DNA of 64,000 bases from Pteria penguin (Eukaryota; Mollusca; Bivalvia; Pterioida; Pteriidae). Position numbers and translations under genes: made by a program. Location of the stretch: assembly GCA_035048485.1 (NCBI GenBank), contig CM068584.1:70013407-70077406 (forward strand), given 5' to 3'. This document shows, piece after piece, positions 9,243-22,000 of the stretch. Within the stretch, counting starts at the first letter, position 1, and each line of letters begins with the position of its first letter. Under the pieces are notes generated by a model, which saw only the letters and a list, made by a program, of their open reading frames with translations, did no database searches and was not told the DNA's origin.

Positions 9243-11928
9243 TCATACATTTATCACGATATACATTATACATCTCTTTATGTGTACGATTTTAACCAGT
9301 TTTATCTTCTTCACAATGTCAATTTCTGCTTCACTCCATTTTGTGCTACGATTTATTCTAATCGGTCTGCATGTTGCTTCTCGTCTTGGAGCGATGTCTT
9401 GGTCTTCATGAATATGTTCATCACTGAATTTAAGAGTATTCTCCTCTTGTAACTCGTAGTTAGGGACCTCGCGGTTTTGAATCCTCAATTTGATCCCGTT
9501 TCGTTTCAACGGTACGCTCTTGGATCAACTTGTGTGGTATGGTCCAATGTAGGCGGTATAATGTCAGTTGGGTGTCTCGAATGGATTGCAATACCTTACC
9601 TGACAGTATTTCATGTTTTTGCAATTGCTTGGCAGACAAAGGCACTTCACGCATCAATTTAGGAAAACTATCAAAGTTGACAAACCATCCATCCATCATA
9701 AAAGCAATGCAGCTTACAAACGTCAAAGTGGTGACGGTCAGGTCTAGAGAAAGATTTTTTGTCTTGAGCTTTCGTAAACAGACGTCTAACCACGGTAACT
9801 GGACTGTTATTTTTTTCAACTTGCTCACATAGATTAAGTCTCTTTTCTGGAGATCTCCTTTGACAAGATTATATATCATATCAAGGGTTTGGCTGTTGAC
9901 TAGTTCGATTCTTTTGTCGTTAATAATTTTCCAATAATTATTTTTGTAGGTCCAAGTTAGTGTTGCGTCTTTTCCGGTGGTAAGTGTAAGAGCAGGAAAA
10001 TAAACAAGTCCAAGTTCTTCAAGGCCCGCAGACAATATTTCAAAGAGGTTTAGATTATGATTCTCTATCATTAAACACAATTTCGGATAAACCATTTTGG
10101 TGTCAGTCCTTCTCCTATACGTCAGAGTGTCACATAAGTTTTCTTTGGTGATGGAACCTACTACAGGGTATCTAGTGTTAACACTCTGTAACTGATACAA
10201 GAACTGGTCGTATGATGAGAATATTTTGGCCTTTCCTAAGTCGTGAAAGTCTTGAAGTAATGCTGTTATGAGACGCCTACCAATCACACTGTAGCTGGAA
10301 TCTATATAATCATCAAACCCGGCGGCTCGTTTGATGCTTAAACAAACGTCTGGGGAACATGTCCATATTGCAAGTGGTGGCAAGGTAGATTCGGTTTCGG
10401 TTGCGGTTCTGGGATTGCTTAATGCCAAAAATCCGAGCTGATCAGTGAGGCTTTTCGAGTTTCCTAATACGCCTGGCCCTAAAGGCGTAGAATAGTGATT
10501 GCTTCTCCAACATAATGGATGACCCCAGAGAAGTTTCTCTATTGCTAGCTCAAATTGGTAAGCCTGCCATGTTGCCCCAATGTTAACGGTGCGTTTCTTT
10601 TCACTAAAAATGTTTCGAAGTTCATCTAGTAAACCTATGGCAATTTCTCGAACTTTCTGAATCACAATTCTCGGTATAGGGACTATCATGGCCTGTTCTT
10701 GTAACAGATTTGTCAATTTTGTAAAGTCTATGAAATCTGAGGCATCTAAATGATTAATGGTCGGAATGGATTCTACAACTATTTCTAATCGGCATGAACT
10801 TTTTTGAAGACATAACAAAGAACTGCCTATTGCTGACAGGTATAAGTCTGCATCACGCATGAGGGCCCGTGCTGAATTAGGATGCATGCATGTGCTGGCT
10901 AGAATGCCCCCTGACACCGGATGGTATCGACCTGGGGGCCTTCTGTGCGGAATGTCTGCATAAAGTTGAACGAATCTTAACTTAGCCGCACTAACCTCGC
11001 GTAAGATTGGAGATATATCCATTGGTCGTCCATCCAGGTTGGATTGAAAGTTTGCACAATCGTTGAACGAAAGACAGGTACCTAGGATTCCTCTCCTGCC
11101 TGACACATTATTCAAACCGTCCAAGGACCACAGAAGTTCAATACCGTCACATTGTGATTTTATCTGAACGGCTGCATGCACAGTAGCCTTTGTGATGAGG
11201 CTTAAGTCAAATCCAGCAAGTGAAAGTCCATTTGACATTTTCTCCCCAAAGCGAAAGGTGAAAATAATAGGACGAAAGGATCCAATTGTTATGTTGGCAA
11301 TAGCTCGTTGAAGAGCTAAAAGAATCATGCTTCTATCGTCTGGTAAAACAAAAAGTTTATGCACATCATTCAAGTCATGTTTGGCCAGAGTTTGTATGCA
11401 TATTCCGTTGGTGGCTAATTCCAATAGTTCTGAACGAAAGTCTCGTTTCATCCCCGCAAAGGCATCGAATGTTATTTTCCTTATCACATCGTTCGGATAC
11501 ATAACACTTCCACCTGCTGGAATAAGAGCTATCCAACCTTCCCAACCGCCTTCATAGAAAATTTGAAATCCAAGGGAGTTGTTAAAATTCTTTAAGTCAA
11601 CCTTTGAGAATAATGTTAGATCCAAGTGTTTTTTTAACATATCTTTCACTGGTCTAAGGCTAAAATTATCCTTGTTCATAAGCGTCAAATGTCTTAGAGG
11701 CAATGATATTGCATGGACTCCTCGGAGTTCCAAAACACACCCATCAATGTCATTACAAAATTCTAACCACGTATCCTGTTCGGATGGCGTTAGAGTAGTG
11801 GATCTCATATAAATTTTACCATCTTGCCGTTTCAAGAATGCTTGTGTTGAGTTATAACGTCTCACTTTTTCAACAAATGACAGGTTTTCAAAGACGGTAT
11901 CCTCAAACGTCTGTTCCTCTAACTCCAT
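9243..11928 (-). pseudogene. E1: copy of the large unknown gene E, frameshifted near its C-terminus
   Basis: The reading frame starts at ATG 11928 (M-E-L-E-E-Q), 13 bases after a CTGTAG acceptor, and stays open for more than 800 codons without introns. One extra A in a run near 9477 (AAAA where E2 and E3 have AAA) shifts the frame to a stop at 9460-9462. The ancestral stop is at 9243, giving an intact length of about 894 codons. No known domain is recognised in the body; there is no YxDD reverse-transcriptase box and no Walker motif. The tail has R-S-T-K-W-S-E-A-E-I-D, reminiscent of the first helix of Myb/SANT-like domains. Compared with E2 and E3, nine transversions cluster at 9567-9620, where E1 carries CAG|GTAAGG. 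The function is unknown. Confidence 0.8.
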
Positions 11929-11941
11929 TGTGTATGACAAT

Positions 11942-12912
11942 CTACAGAAAGAAGAACACACTGTTCAAGGGCATGTATTTGAAACATGACAATAATGAAA
12001 TCGAAAAATCACAAAAATAATCGATTGTTTTAGACTTACGATACCGACTGCATTTGGAATATTTTGATTGTACTATAGTTATGGTGCCGACTTTGTACGT
12101 TCAATTAATATTTATAACGCAACTTAATTTCAGAGTTTTAAATCATAAATAGAAAGTTACTGGTTTCACATAGTCTTTGCTATAACCACAATATTAGTAA
12201 CAATTCAAATTCTTTCCCCTTTTTATAATGTCTAATTTTACATTGCAATCCAAAAAGACATTTAAAATGCATCACACCCAAAGAGAAAACTGGTTAAATA
12301 AAGATATTTTTATCATAGTTTTATCTTACCTTTTTTGTGATAATAAATATTAAACAATATTGTTATTACTATCTTTAAATCCATAGACTAAATGAACAGA
12401 GAATTCACATAAGATGATTTCCAAAGATATAAACTTTTAAATTCATTGAATAATTGATATGAACACATGTTATCAACGAGAGCCTCAGTCGTATACACAG
12501 ATTTGGACTAAAAACGACAACAAAGACGAATTTTCGAGTAAGGGTTAACCGGTTTAAACCAGGGTTAAACCGGTTGAACCTGGGTTAAACCGTTTTATCC
12601 GAATTAAACATTTGTGATCATTTGGATCATAACAAAGTGCAAAAAATTATAAAATGGAGCAAGAAACAATACAAGATTAGACGTTTTGCATCCAAACTGG
12701 CGTAATATTTCATATAGAATTTATCATTAATACATGAGAAGGAGGATATTTGTAGGCCTACAAATGAGACCAAGTTCAAATAAATTGGTTCACAAATTAA
12801 AAAGATACAGCCCATTCAGATATGAATTTACTACACAAATCTTATGAGAACATTCTGGTCACGTGATATCTATTTTAGAAAAATTCTCTTCTCTTCCCGC
12901 AAAATGCCTATA
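11942..12912 (-). promoter_or_regulatory. E1 upstream region: leader intron, TATA-like box, telomere-side box
   Basis: The candidate leader intron is the complement of 11942-12329 (donor GTAAGA, acceptor CTGTAG). A TATAAAAAG lies at 12219-12227, so transcription could also begin inside that interval. The AACCGGTT-rich segment is at 12545-12600. Next to the telomeric tract are TCACGTGA (12861-12868) and GCGGGAAG. Between 12057 and 12210 this copy differs from the other three by many transversions to A or T, although the flanks are almost identical. Confidence 0.5.
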
Positions 12913-12955
12913 CCCTAACCCTAACCCTAACCCTAACCCTAACCCTAACCCTAAC
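12913..12955 (+). repeat. Interstitial telomeric tract (CCCTAA)x7, M1/M2 border
   Basis: A perfect CCCTAA run is joined directly, without spacer, to the M1 terminal repeat (AACTCAGTAA at 12953). The mirrored tract is 23186-23235. Confidence 0.95.
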
Positions 12956-13190
12956 TCAGTAACTAGCCTTTCAATCTTCATAAAACTTTGTATCTAAGTC
13001 ATAAATTATACCAATAACAATACCAAAACAGTATATTACCACCAAAATAGAATTACTAATACCTACATCAGTTATAAGACTTACATCTACATTAGAACGT
13101 CAAAGGGATATAACTCTGTAATTTTCTATTACATCAGGTTTAAAATTGATGTGTCAGTCCCAGACTATGCACTTAACAATATAACATGGA
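12953..13190. repeat. M1 terminal direct repeat, distal copy (238 bp)
   Basis: It is nearly identical to 16881-17118, and the two flank the M1 satellite block in direct orientation. This copy touches the telomeric tract. It carries AAAATAG where the other copy has AATCTAG (two changes to A). Confidence 0.85.
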
Positions 13191-15075
13191 ACAAGATGGC
13201 CTATGAAATTGCATAAAGTACAGTCTTATCATAGATGAAAGTCTGATTATTTTAGAATGGTAATCATATAATTCTATGGTATTGTTTGATATATAGTTCA
13301 TGACTTACATGCAAAGTTTTATTAATATGAAATGATTATTTACTGAGTAATGACCCTTAGAAATCTTGCAATATGGTCTATATTTTATATGCCAAAGTAG
13401 AATACATAAAACATTTCAGACAACTGTTATAAAAGTAAAGATATGATTGGACAAATACAATCTATGATAAACACGCTAAGTTTGATTAAAATTGAATGAT
13501 TATTTATTTAGTAATGACCCTTAGACATCTTAGAATATGGACCATAATGATTTTGTGCTCGCTGAATTTGAGACATGCATGCACAGTTTCATACAATTAG
13601 CATATATAACAACTAAGATATGTCCATTTAGAATGTTAAGAATAAGGGTTCTATATTTCTGTCATTTTTCCATTGTATGCTTCTTTGCAAGCAAAGAAGC
13701 CTTCCAAAATTGCTAGATGATGACACATAATCAGCCGTTCACAGATCGTTGTAAAATATAAAGATATACAGTAATGAAGTATAGACCAAAATCGTAATTC
13801 ATGTAGGTCTTTAATCTAAGAATAAGAATAAAGCTAATCAATATTTCATATCTAAGAAAGATACCATGTTCTCTCAACATTAAATAAACTCGTTGATGAT
13901 ATATAAACATTTTAATACAAATTTCATATTATCGATGCTTTGATTAATTTCATAAAACCCGAATATTATGAAAATATATAATATATTATTGGCATAAAAC
14001 TAAGGCATATAACTCTTACAAATTTCGATACTGAATTTAGTGGTATATTTCACTATAGCAAAGCAAAATGGTTAGTTATTCAGTTATGACCCTTAGAAAT
14101 CTTAGAATATGGCCTATAAAAGTGCATAATAGTACATATAATAACTAAGTTATGACCACTAAGAATGTTAAAAATGAGTGTTCTTTATTTCTGTATTTTT
14201 TCCATTGTATGCCTCTTTGCAAGCAAAGAAGACTTAAAAAAATGTCTTGGCATTTGTAAACATATATACATATATACATAAATAGATATATCACAGCGTT
14301 CGCTTTGAGATAGGAAGACAACGATGTAATATAAATATATAAATATATAAATATATATTTCCCTGAGGTAGAATGTTGTAAAATAGAAAGATATTCAATG
14401 ATGAAATATAGACAAAAGTGTTAATTCACTTGGGTATTACATCTTAGAATAAGAATAAAGCTAATCAATATTGAAATCTAGGGACGATGCCATGCCCTCG
14501 ACACATTAAATTAACTCGTTGATAAATAATGAAAATTCTAATACAAACTACAAAGAAATTGTGCTTTCATTAATTTCATCAAACCCGATATTATGAAAAT
14601 ATATTACTAGCATAAAACAACGGAGAATAACTCTTACAAATGCTTTGAATTGAAAGTTGGGTACTGAATTTAGGGTTATATTTTACTTGGTAACGTCTTT
14701 GACGTCCGCGAAGCCCCACAATATGGCTGCAAAGCCCCACAATGTGGCTGCAAAGTCGAACTATTGGCTGCATGTCAAGCCCCAGAATATGCCTGCAGAG
14801 CCCAAGTATTGGCTGCAGATCTCCAGTATTGGCTGCATGACAAGCCCCACAATATAGCTGCAGAGCCCAAGTATTGGCTGCACAGCCCCATATTTTAGCT
14901 GCACTGGATATCCACATTCTGAAGGGGCTTAACTCTGTCATTAATGAAGCTATCTATATGATGGTTTGCATGTTAGTCATTAACTCTGTGTTATCTAATG
15001 ATGCAGTTAACAATACCATTAACATTATAGTACTACTTCTGTAAAATGACTGCACTTCATGCAATTTCATAAAAA
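13191..15075. repeat. Diverged satellite part of M1
   Basis: Diverged copies of the ~180-bp satellite are recognisable by GTAATGACCCTTAGAAATCTT-like words, mixed with AT-rich DNA. Near 13680-13701 is a perfect hairpin, GCTTCTTTGC-AA-GCAAAGAAGC, with an imperfect second copy near 14208-14232. No gene is seen. Confidence 0.6.
14700..14925. repeat. TTGGCTGCA/GCCCCA minisatellite inside M1
   Basis: Units of about 24-30 bp contain AATATGGCTGCA and AGCCCCA. A 116-codon ORF on the complement is explained by the repeat and is not called as a gene. The mirror is at 21240-21440. Confidence 0.75.
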
Positions 15076-16880
15076 CTTTCTATGGGTCATAACTCAGTAA
15101 ATAACCATTCAATCTCACTAAAACTTTGTGTGCAAGTCATGAATTGAATAATAAACAATATTATAAACATTATACTACTATTACTCAAAAATAACTGAGA
15201 CCTAACCCTGTTATAAGACTGTATTACATGCATTTCTCATAGGCAATTTTCTAAGATATATGGTGGTCATTACTCAAAAAATAACCATTCAATCTTACTA
15301 AAACTTTGTCTGCAAGTCAACAATTATGTAATGAACAATACCATAAATATTATAGTACTACTATTCTAAAATAAATTAGACCTAAACTTGTCATAAGACT
15401 GTCCTTCATATATTTTCAGAGACCATATTATAAGATTTCTTGGGGTCATAACTCAGTATATAACCATTCAATCTTACTCAAACTGTGTGGGCAAATCATG
15501 AACTATATAAAAGACAACTTTATGAACATTATACTACTATTAATCTAAAATAGCTAAGACCTAACCCTGTTATAAAACTGTATAACATGCATTTTTCATA
15601 AGCAATTTCCTAAGATATATGGTGGTCATTACTCAGAAAATAACCATTCAATCTTGCTAAAATCTTGTCCTCAAGTCATCAATTATATAATAAACAATAC
15701 TATAAACAGTATAGTACTTCCACTCTAAAATAAATAAGATCCAGACCTGTATGAGGACTGTACTTTATGCATTTCTCATAAGCAATATTCTAAGTTTTCT
15801 AGGGGTCATAACTTGGTAACTAGTCATTTAATCATTATGAAACGTGTTGTGTAGGTAATCAATTATGTAATTAATAATAACATGAAATTATATTACTATC
15901 ATTGTAACTTTAGTTAGATCTACACCTGTTATAAGACTGTACTATAAGCATTTTGAAAGGTAATTTTCTAAGTTTTCTAATGGTCATAAATCAGTAACTA
16001 GCCATATTATCCTCTTAGAACTCTGTGTGCAAGTCATTAATTATGTAATTAACAATACCATAAACATTATAGTACTTCTACTCTAAAATAATTAAGAATA
16101 CACTTGTCTGAAGACTGTACTTTATGCATTCCTTATAAGCAATATTTTAAGATTTCTAGAGGTCATAACTCGGTAACTAGCCATTCAATCTTTATGCAAT
16201 TTTGTGTGCAGGTCGTCCATTATGTAATTAATTATATTGTGGCATTTTATTACTACCACTCTAGATTTAGATAGACCTAGATCTGAAATAAGACTGTACT
16301 TTATGCATTTCTCATAAGCAATATTCTAAGTTTTCTAGGGGTCATAACTTGGTAACTAGTCATTTAATCATTATGAAACGTGCTGTGTAGGTCATCAATT
16401 ATGTAATTAATAATAACATGAAATTATATTACTATCATTGTAACTTTAGTTAGATCTAGACCTGTTATAAGACTGTACTATAAGCATTTTGAAAGGTAAT
16501 TTTCTAAGTTTTCTAATGGTCATAACTCAGTAACTAGCCATATTATCCTCTTAGAACTTTGTGTGCAAGTCATTAATTATGTAATTAACAATACCATAAA
16601 CATTATAGTACTTCTACTCTAAAATAAGTAAGACCTACACTTGTCTGAAGACTGTACTTTATGCATTCCTTATAAGCAATATTTTAAGATTTCTAGAGGT
16701 TATAACTCGGTAACTAGCCATTCAATCTTTATGCAATTTTGTGTGCAGGTCGTCCATTATGTAATTAATTATATTGTGGCATTATATTACTACCACTCTA
16801 GATTTAGATGGACCTAGATCTGTAATAAGACTGTACTGTATGCATTTTTACAGGTAATTTTAAAGTTTTCTAATAGTCAT
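15076..16880. repeat. ~180-bp satellite array of M1 (left arm)
   Basis: About ten tandem units each begin near GGTCATAACTCAGTAAC. Starts fall near 15077, 15256, 15435, 15615, 15797, 15975, 16156, 16340, 16519 and 16700, a period of 178-184 bp. Some non-adjacent units are more alike than adjacent ones, suggesting a higher-order repeat. Confidence 0.9.
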
Positions 16881-17118
16881 AACTCAGTAACTAGCCTTTC
16901 AATCTTCATAAAACTTTGTATCTAAGTCATAAATTATACAAATAACAATACCAAAACAGTATATTACCACCAATCTAGAATTACTAATACCTACATCAGT
17001 TATAAGACTTACATCTACATTAGAACGTCAAAGGGATATAACTCTGTAATTTTCTATTACATCAGGTTTAAAATTGATGTGTCAGTCCCAGACTATGCAC
17101 TTAACAATATAACATGGA
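16881..17118. repeat. M1 terminal direct repeat, proximal copy (238 bp)
   Basis: This is the second copy of the 12953-13190 sequence. It ends with the same ACATGGA word before unrelated DNA begins. Confidence 0.85.
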
Positions 17119-17381
17119 TAACATTCCTATTCATCAAAACATTTACTACCCCAAGGCAAACTTCACTTATTTTATATGTAAATTTAATCATGTACTACAA
17201 TAGCTATATCGTACCACAATAGCTGTATGGTACAAGACTAATAGCTATTGATGGTACACAAACACCTATCTACTGTACCAAAGTACTTATAAGGTACCAC
17301 AGTACCTACCTGGTACCAAAACTACACCTATCGCGTAGCCAAATAGCTACCGAGACCGTACCAGGGTCACTAAGACCCTGG
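17119..17381. repeat. GGTACC/AGCTAT short-unit repeat
   Basis: There are about ten irregular 20-24 bp units around TAGCTAT, GGTACC and GTACCA, many of them self-complementary. They lead into the telomeric tract through TACCAGGGTCACTAAGACCC. Equivalent DNA is at 18759-19020 and 61542-61800. Confidence 0.75.
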
Positions 17382-17438
17382 CCCTAACCCTAACCCTAAC
17401 CCTAACCCCTAACCCTAACCCTAACCCTAACCCTAACC
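17382..17438 (+). repeat. Interstitial telomeric tract (CCCTAA), minisatellite/M1 border
   Basis: About nine CCCTAA units, one with an extra C, lie between the GGTACC repeat and the CAGCCC minisatellite. Confidence 0.95.
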
Positions 17439-17730
17439 AAACTCCAGCCCCAGCCCCAGCCCCGGCCCCAGCCCCAGCACCAACCCTAGCCCAAGCCCCA
17501 GCCCCAATTACAGCCCCGACTTCAGCCCCAGCCCCAGCCTAAACTATAGACCAAGTCCCAGCTCAGTCCTGTCACAGTCCCGACTCCACTCCCAGCCCCA
17601 GCACCGGCCCCACCCCCAGCCCCAGCCCCGGCCCCAGCTCGATCTCCATCTCCAGCCCCGGCCCCAACCCCCGCCCCAGCAAGAACCCCAGCCCAAATAC
17701 CCAGCATAATCTCTTCACCCAACTCTGACC
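17439..17730. repeat. CAGCCC minisatellite, block 1
   Basis: Degenerate CCAGCC/CCCCAGC hexamer-like units; the complement is a G-rich GGGGCT strand with many runs of four G. It matches 18439-18707 (inverted) and 61215-61468. ORFs across it encode Pro/Ala or Gly/Ala dipeptide runs and are not called as genes. Confidence 0.9.
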
Positions 17731-18110
17731 CCCGCCTTTCAAAGACGAGGTAAAAATAAAAGTACCGATAAATAATAAAAGTCTCACCTATAATTAATTA
17801 GCTTTAATTATTCCAGTATGAGGTACGAAGCATATAACACAGTGATATATCTTGGTTAGATAGAACATACCTCTTCCACGAAACACACAAAAAAATTTAA
17901 TATTAATTTGCCGTTATTTATCATTAAAATTTTTTCATAATAAAGTCACTAGTTACAAAACAAATGTTTCAAAGTAATTGTTAAACCATATAATGAAAGA
18001 GTACTAAACCAACAACTTACCAAATATCGCAAATCTACATTCCAACTTAATTACACGTGTTCAAACATGGCGGCAGGAAATCATATAATTACCCATAATA
18101 CAATGTGGAA
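17731..18110 (-). promoter_or_regulatory. Promoter-like spacer unit: YY1 motif, E-box, splice donor (left copy)
   Basis: The + strand has CACGTG at 18054-18059 and AACATGGCGGC (YY1-like) at 18064-18074. On the complement a strong donor GTAAGT lies at 18015-18020, directed toward the telomeric tract. The unit recurs at 59370, 60109 and 60836. Promoter activity and its direction are inferred. Confidence 0.45.
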
Positions 18111-18430
18111 TGTGGAGCCCCAACTCCAGCCCCAGCCCCAACTCCAGCCCCAGCCCCAGCCCCAACTCCAGCCCCAACTCCAGCTCCAGCCCCAGCCCCG
18201 GCCCCAGCCTCAGCACCAACCCTAGCCCAAGCCCCAGCCCCAATTACAGCCCGGACTTCAGCCCCAGCCCCAGCCCAAACTATAGACCAAGTCCCAGCTC
18301 AGTCCTGTTACAGCCCCGACTCCACTCCCAGCCCCAGCACCGGCCCCAGGCCCAGCCCCGGCCCCAGCTCGATCTCCAGCCCCGGCCCCAGCCCCGGCCC
18401 CAGCATGAACCCCAGCCCAAATCCCCAGCA
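18111..18430. repeat. CAGCCC minisatellite, block 2
   Basis: This second hexamer-like array is related to the block at 60520-60830. It ends at the inversion centre. Confidence 0.9.
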
Positions 18431-18461
18431 TAAACTCTTGCTGGGGATTTGGGCTGGGGTT
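18408..18461. repeat. Centre of the large inverted repeat
   Basis: AACCCCAGCCCAAATCCCC.. on the left is followed by its exact reverse complement on the right, with only the eight bases TAAACTCT (18431-18438) between the arms. Beyond it, the left arm has an extra spacer unit and block (17731-18430). After that, both arms match through M1, E and M3. Confidence 0.9.
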
Positions 18462-18706
18462 CATGCTGGGGCCGGGGTTGGGGCCGGGGCTGGAGATGGA
18501 GATCGAGCTGGGGCCGGGGCTGGGGCTGGGGGTGGGGCCGGTGCTGGGGCTGGGAGTGGAGTCGGGACTGTGACAGGACTGAGCTGGGACTTGGTCTATA
18601 GTTTAGGCTGGGGCTGGGGCTGAAGTCGGGGCTGTAATTGGGGCTGGGGCTTGGGCTAGGGTTGGTGCTGGGGCTGGGGCCGGGGCTGGGGCTGGGGCTG
18701 GAGTTT
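18439..18706. repeat. GGGGCT minisatellite, right of the inversion centre
   Basis: It is the inverted counterpart of 17439-17730, sharing the diagnostic GGAGATGGAGATCGAG order. It is G-rich on the + strand. Confidence 0.9.
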
Positions 18707-18758
18707 GGTTAGGGTTAGGGTTAGGGGTTAGGGGTTAGGGTTAGGGTTAGGGTTAGGG
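18707..18758 (+). repeat. Interstitial telomeric tract (TTAGGG)
   Basis: About eight TTAGGG units, two with an extra G, mirror 17382-17438. Confidence 0.95.
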
Positions 18759-19021
18759 CCAGGGTCTTAGTGACCCTGGTACGGTCTCGGTAGCTATTTG
18801 GCTACGCGATAGGTGTAGTTTTGGTACCAGGTAGGTACTGTGGTACCTTATAAGTACTTTGGTACAGTAGATAGGTGTTTGTGTACCATCAATAGCTATT
18901 AGTCTTGTACCATACAGCTATTGTGGTACGATATAGCTATTGTAGTACATGATTAAATTTACATATAAAATAAGTGAAGTTTGCCTTGGGGTAGTAAATG
19001 TTTTGATGAATAGGAATGTTA
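18759..19021. repeat. GGTACC/AGCTAT short-unit repeat (right arm)
   Basis: This is the reverse complement of 17119-17381. Confidence 0.75.
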
Positions 19022-22000
19022 TCCATGTTATATTGTTAAGTGCATAGTCTGGGACTGACACATCAATTTTAAACCTGATGTAATAGAAAATTACAGAGTT
19101 ATATCCCTTTGACGTTCTAATGTAGATGTAAGTCTTATAAATGATGTAGGTATTAGTAATTCTAGATTGGTGGTAATATACTGTTTTGGTATTGTTATTT
19201 GTATAATTTATGACTTAGATACAAAGTTTTATGAAGATTGAAAGGCTAGTTACTGAGTTATGACTATTAGAAAACTTTAAAATTACCTGTAAAAATGCAT
19301 ACAGTACAGTCTTATTACAGATCTAGGTCCATCTAAATCTAGAGTGGTAGTAATATAATGCCACAATATAATTAATTACATAATGGACGACCTGCACACA
19401 AAATTGCATAAAGATTGAATGGCTAGTTACCGAGTTATAACCTCTAGAAATCTTAAAATATTGCTTATAAGGAATGCATAAAGTACAGTCTTCAGACAAG
19501 TGTAGGTCTTACTTATTTTAGAGTAGAAGTACTATAATGTTTATGGTATTGTTAATTACATAATTAATGACTTGCACACAAAGTTCTAAGAGGATAATAT
19601 GGCTAGTTACTGAGTTATGACCATTAGAAAACTTAGAAAATTACCTTTCAAAATGCTTATAGTACAGTCTTATAACAGGTCTAGATCTAACTAAAGTTAC
19701 AATGATAGTAATATAATTTCATGTTATTATTAATTACATAATTGATGACCTACACAGCACGTTTCATAATGATTAAATGACTAGTTACCAAGTTATGACC
19801 CCTAGAAAACTTAGAATATTGCTTATGAGAAATGCATAAAGTACAGTCTTATTTCAGATCTAGGTCTATCTAAATCTAGAGTGGTAGTAATAAAATGCCA
19901 CAATATAATTAATTACATAATGGACGACCTGCACACAAAATTGCATAAAGATTGAATGGCTAGTTACCGAGTTATGACCTCTAGAAATCTTAAAATATTG
20001 CTTATAAGGAATGCATAAAGTACAGTCTTCAGACAAGTGTATTCTTAATTATTTTTAGAGTAGAAGTACTATAATGTTTATGGTATTGTTTAATTACATA
20101 ATTAATGACTTGCACACAGAGTTCTAAGAGGATAATATGGCTAGTTACTGATTTATGACCATTAGAAAACTTAGAAAATTACCTTTCAAAATGCTTATAG
20201 TACAGTCTTATAACAGGTGTAGATCTAACTAAAGTTACAATGATAGTAATATAATTTCATGTTATTATTAATTACATAATTGATTACCTACACAACACGT
20301 TTCATAATGATTAAATGACTAGTTACCAAGTTATGACCCCTAGAAAACTTAGAATATTGCTTATGAGAAATGCATAAAGTACAGTCCTCATACAGGTCTG
20401 GATCTTATTTATTTTAGAGTGGAAGTACTATACTGTTTATAGTATTGTTTATTATATAATTGATGACTTGAGGACAAGATTTTAGCAAGATTGAATGGTT
20501 ATTTTCTGAGTAATGACCACCATATATCTTAGGAAATTGCTTATGAAAAATGCATGTTATACAGTTTTATAACAGGGTTAGGTCTTAGCTATTTTAGATT
20601 AATAGTAGTATAATGTTCATAAAGTTGTCTTTTATATAGTTCATGATTTGCCCACACAGTTTGAGTAAGATTGAATGGTTATATACTGAGTTATGACCCC
20701 AAGAAATCTTATAATATGGTCTCTGAAAATATATGAAGGACAGTCTTATGACAAGTTTAGGTCTAATTTATTTTAGAATAGTAGTACTATAATATTTATG
20801 GTATTGTTCATTACATAATTGTTGACTTGCAGACAAAGTTTTAGTAAGATTGAATGGTTATTTTTTGAGTAATGACCACCATATATCTTAGAAAATTGCC
20901 TATGAGAAATGCATGTAATACAGTCTTATAACAGGGTTAGGTCTCAGTTATTTTTGAGTAATAGTAGTATAATGTTTATAATATTGTTTATTATTCAATT
21001 CATGACTTGCACACAAAGTTTTAGTGAGATTGAATGGTTATTTACTGAGTTATGACCCATAGAAAGTTTTTATGAAATTGCATGAAGTGCAGTCATTTTA
21101 CAGAAGTAGTACTATAATGTTAATGGTATTGTTAACTGCATCATTAGATAACACAGAGTTAATGACTAACATGCAAACCATCATATAGATAGCCTCATTA
21201 ATGACAGAGTTAAGCCCCTTCAGAATGTGGATATCCAGTGCAGCTAAAATATGGGGCTGTGCAGCCAATACTTGGGCTCTGCAGCTATATTGTGGGGCTT
21301 GTCATGCAGCCAATACTGGAGATCTGCAGCCAATACTTGGGCTCTGCAGGCATATTCTGGGGCTTGACATGCAGCCAATAGTTCGACTTTGCAGCCACAT
21401 TGTGGGGCTTTGCAGCCATATTGTGGGGCTTCGCGGACGTCAAAGACGTTACCAAGTAAAATATAACCCTAAATTCAGTACCCAACTTTCAATTCAAAGC
21501 ATTTGTAAGAGTTATTCTCCGTTGTTTTATGCTAGTAATATATTTTCATAATATCGGGTTTGATGAAATTAATGAAAGCACAATTTCTTTGTAGTTTGTA
21601 TTAGAATTTTCATTATTTATCAACGAGTTAATTTAATGTGTCGAGGGCATGGCATCGTCCCTAGATTTCAATATTGATTAGCTTTATTCTTATTCTAAGA
21701 TGTAATACCCAAGTGAATTAACACTTTTGTCTATATTTCATCATTGAATATCTTTCTATTTTACAACATTCTACCTCAGGGAAATATATATTTATATATT
21801 TATATATTTATATTACATCGTTGTCTTCCTATCTCAAAGCGAACGCTGTGATATATCTATTTATGTATATATGTATATATGTTTACAAATGCCAAGACAT
21901 TTTTTTAAGTCTTCTTTGCTTGCAAAGAGGCATACAATGGAAAAAATACAGAAATAAAGAACACTCATTTTTAACATTCTTAGTGGTCATAACTTAGTTA

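Noticed and set aside
14591..14941. 116-codon ORF on the complement, mirrored at 21201-21551
   Set aside because: Explained by the TTGGCTGCA minisatellite; biased composition and no splice or promoter context.
18105..18623. Long ORFs rich in Pro-Ala, Ser-Pro or Gly-Ala across CAGCCC/GGGGCT arrays (also near 17.5, 58.3-59.0 and 59.7-61.4 kb)
   Set aside because: They exist in several frames on both strands because the repeat lacks stops; there are no conserved starts, and one crosses the inversion centre.
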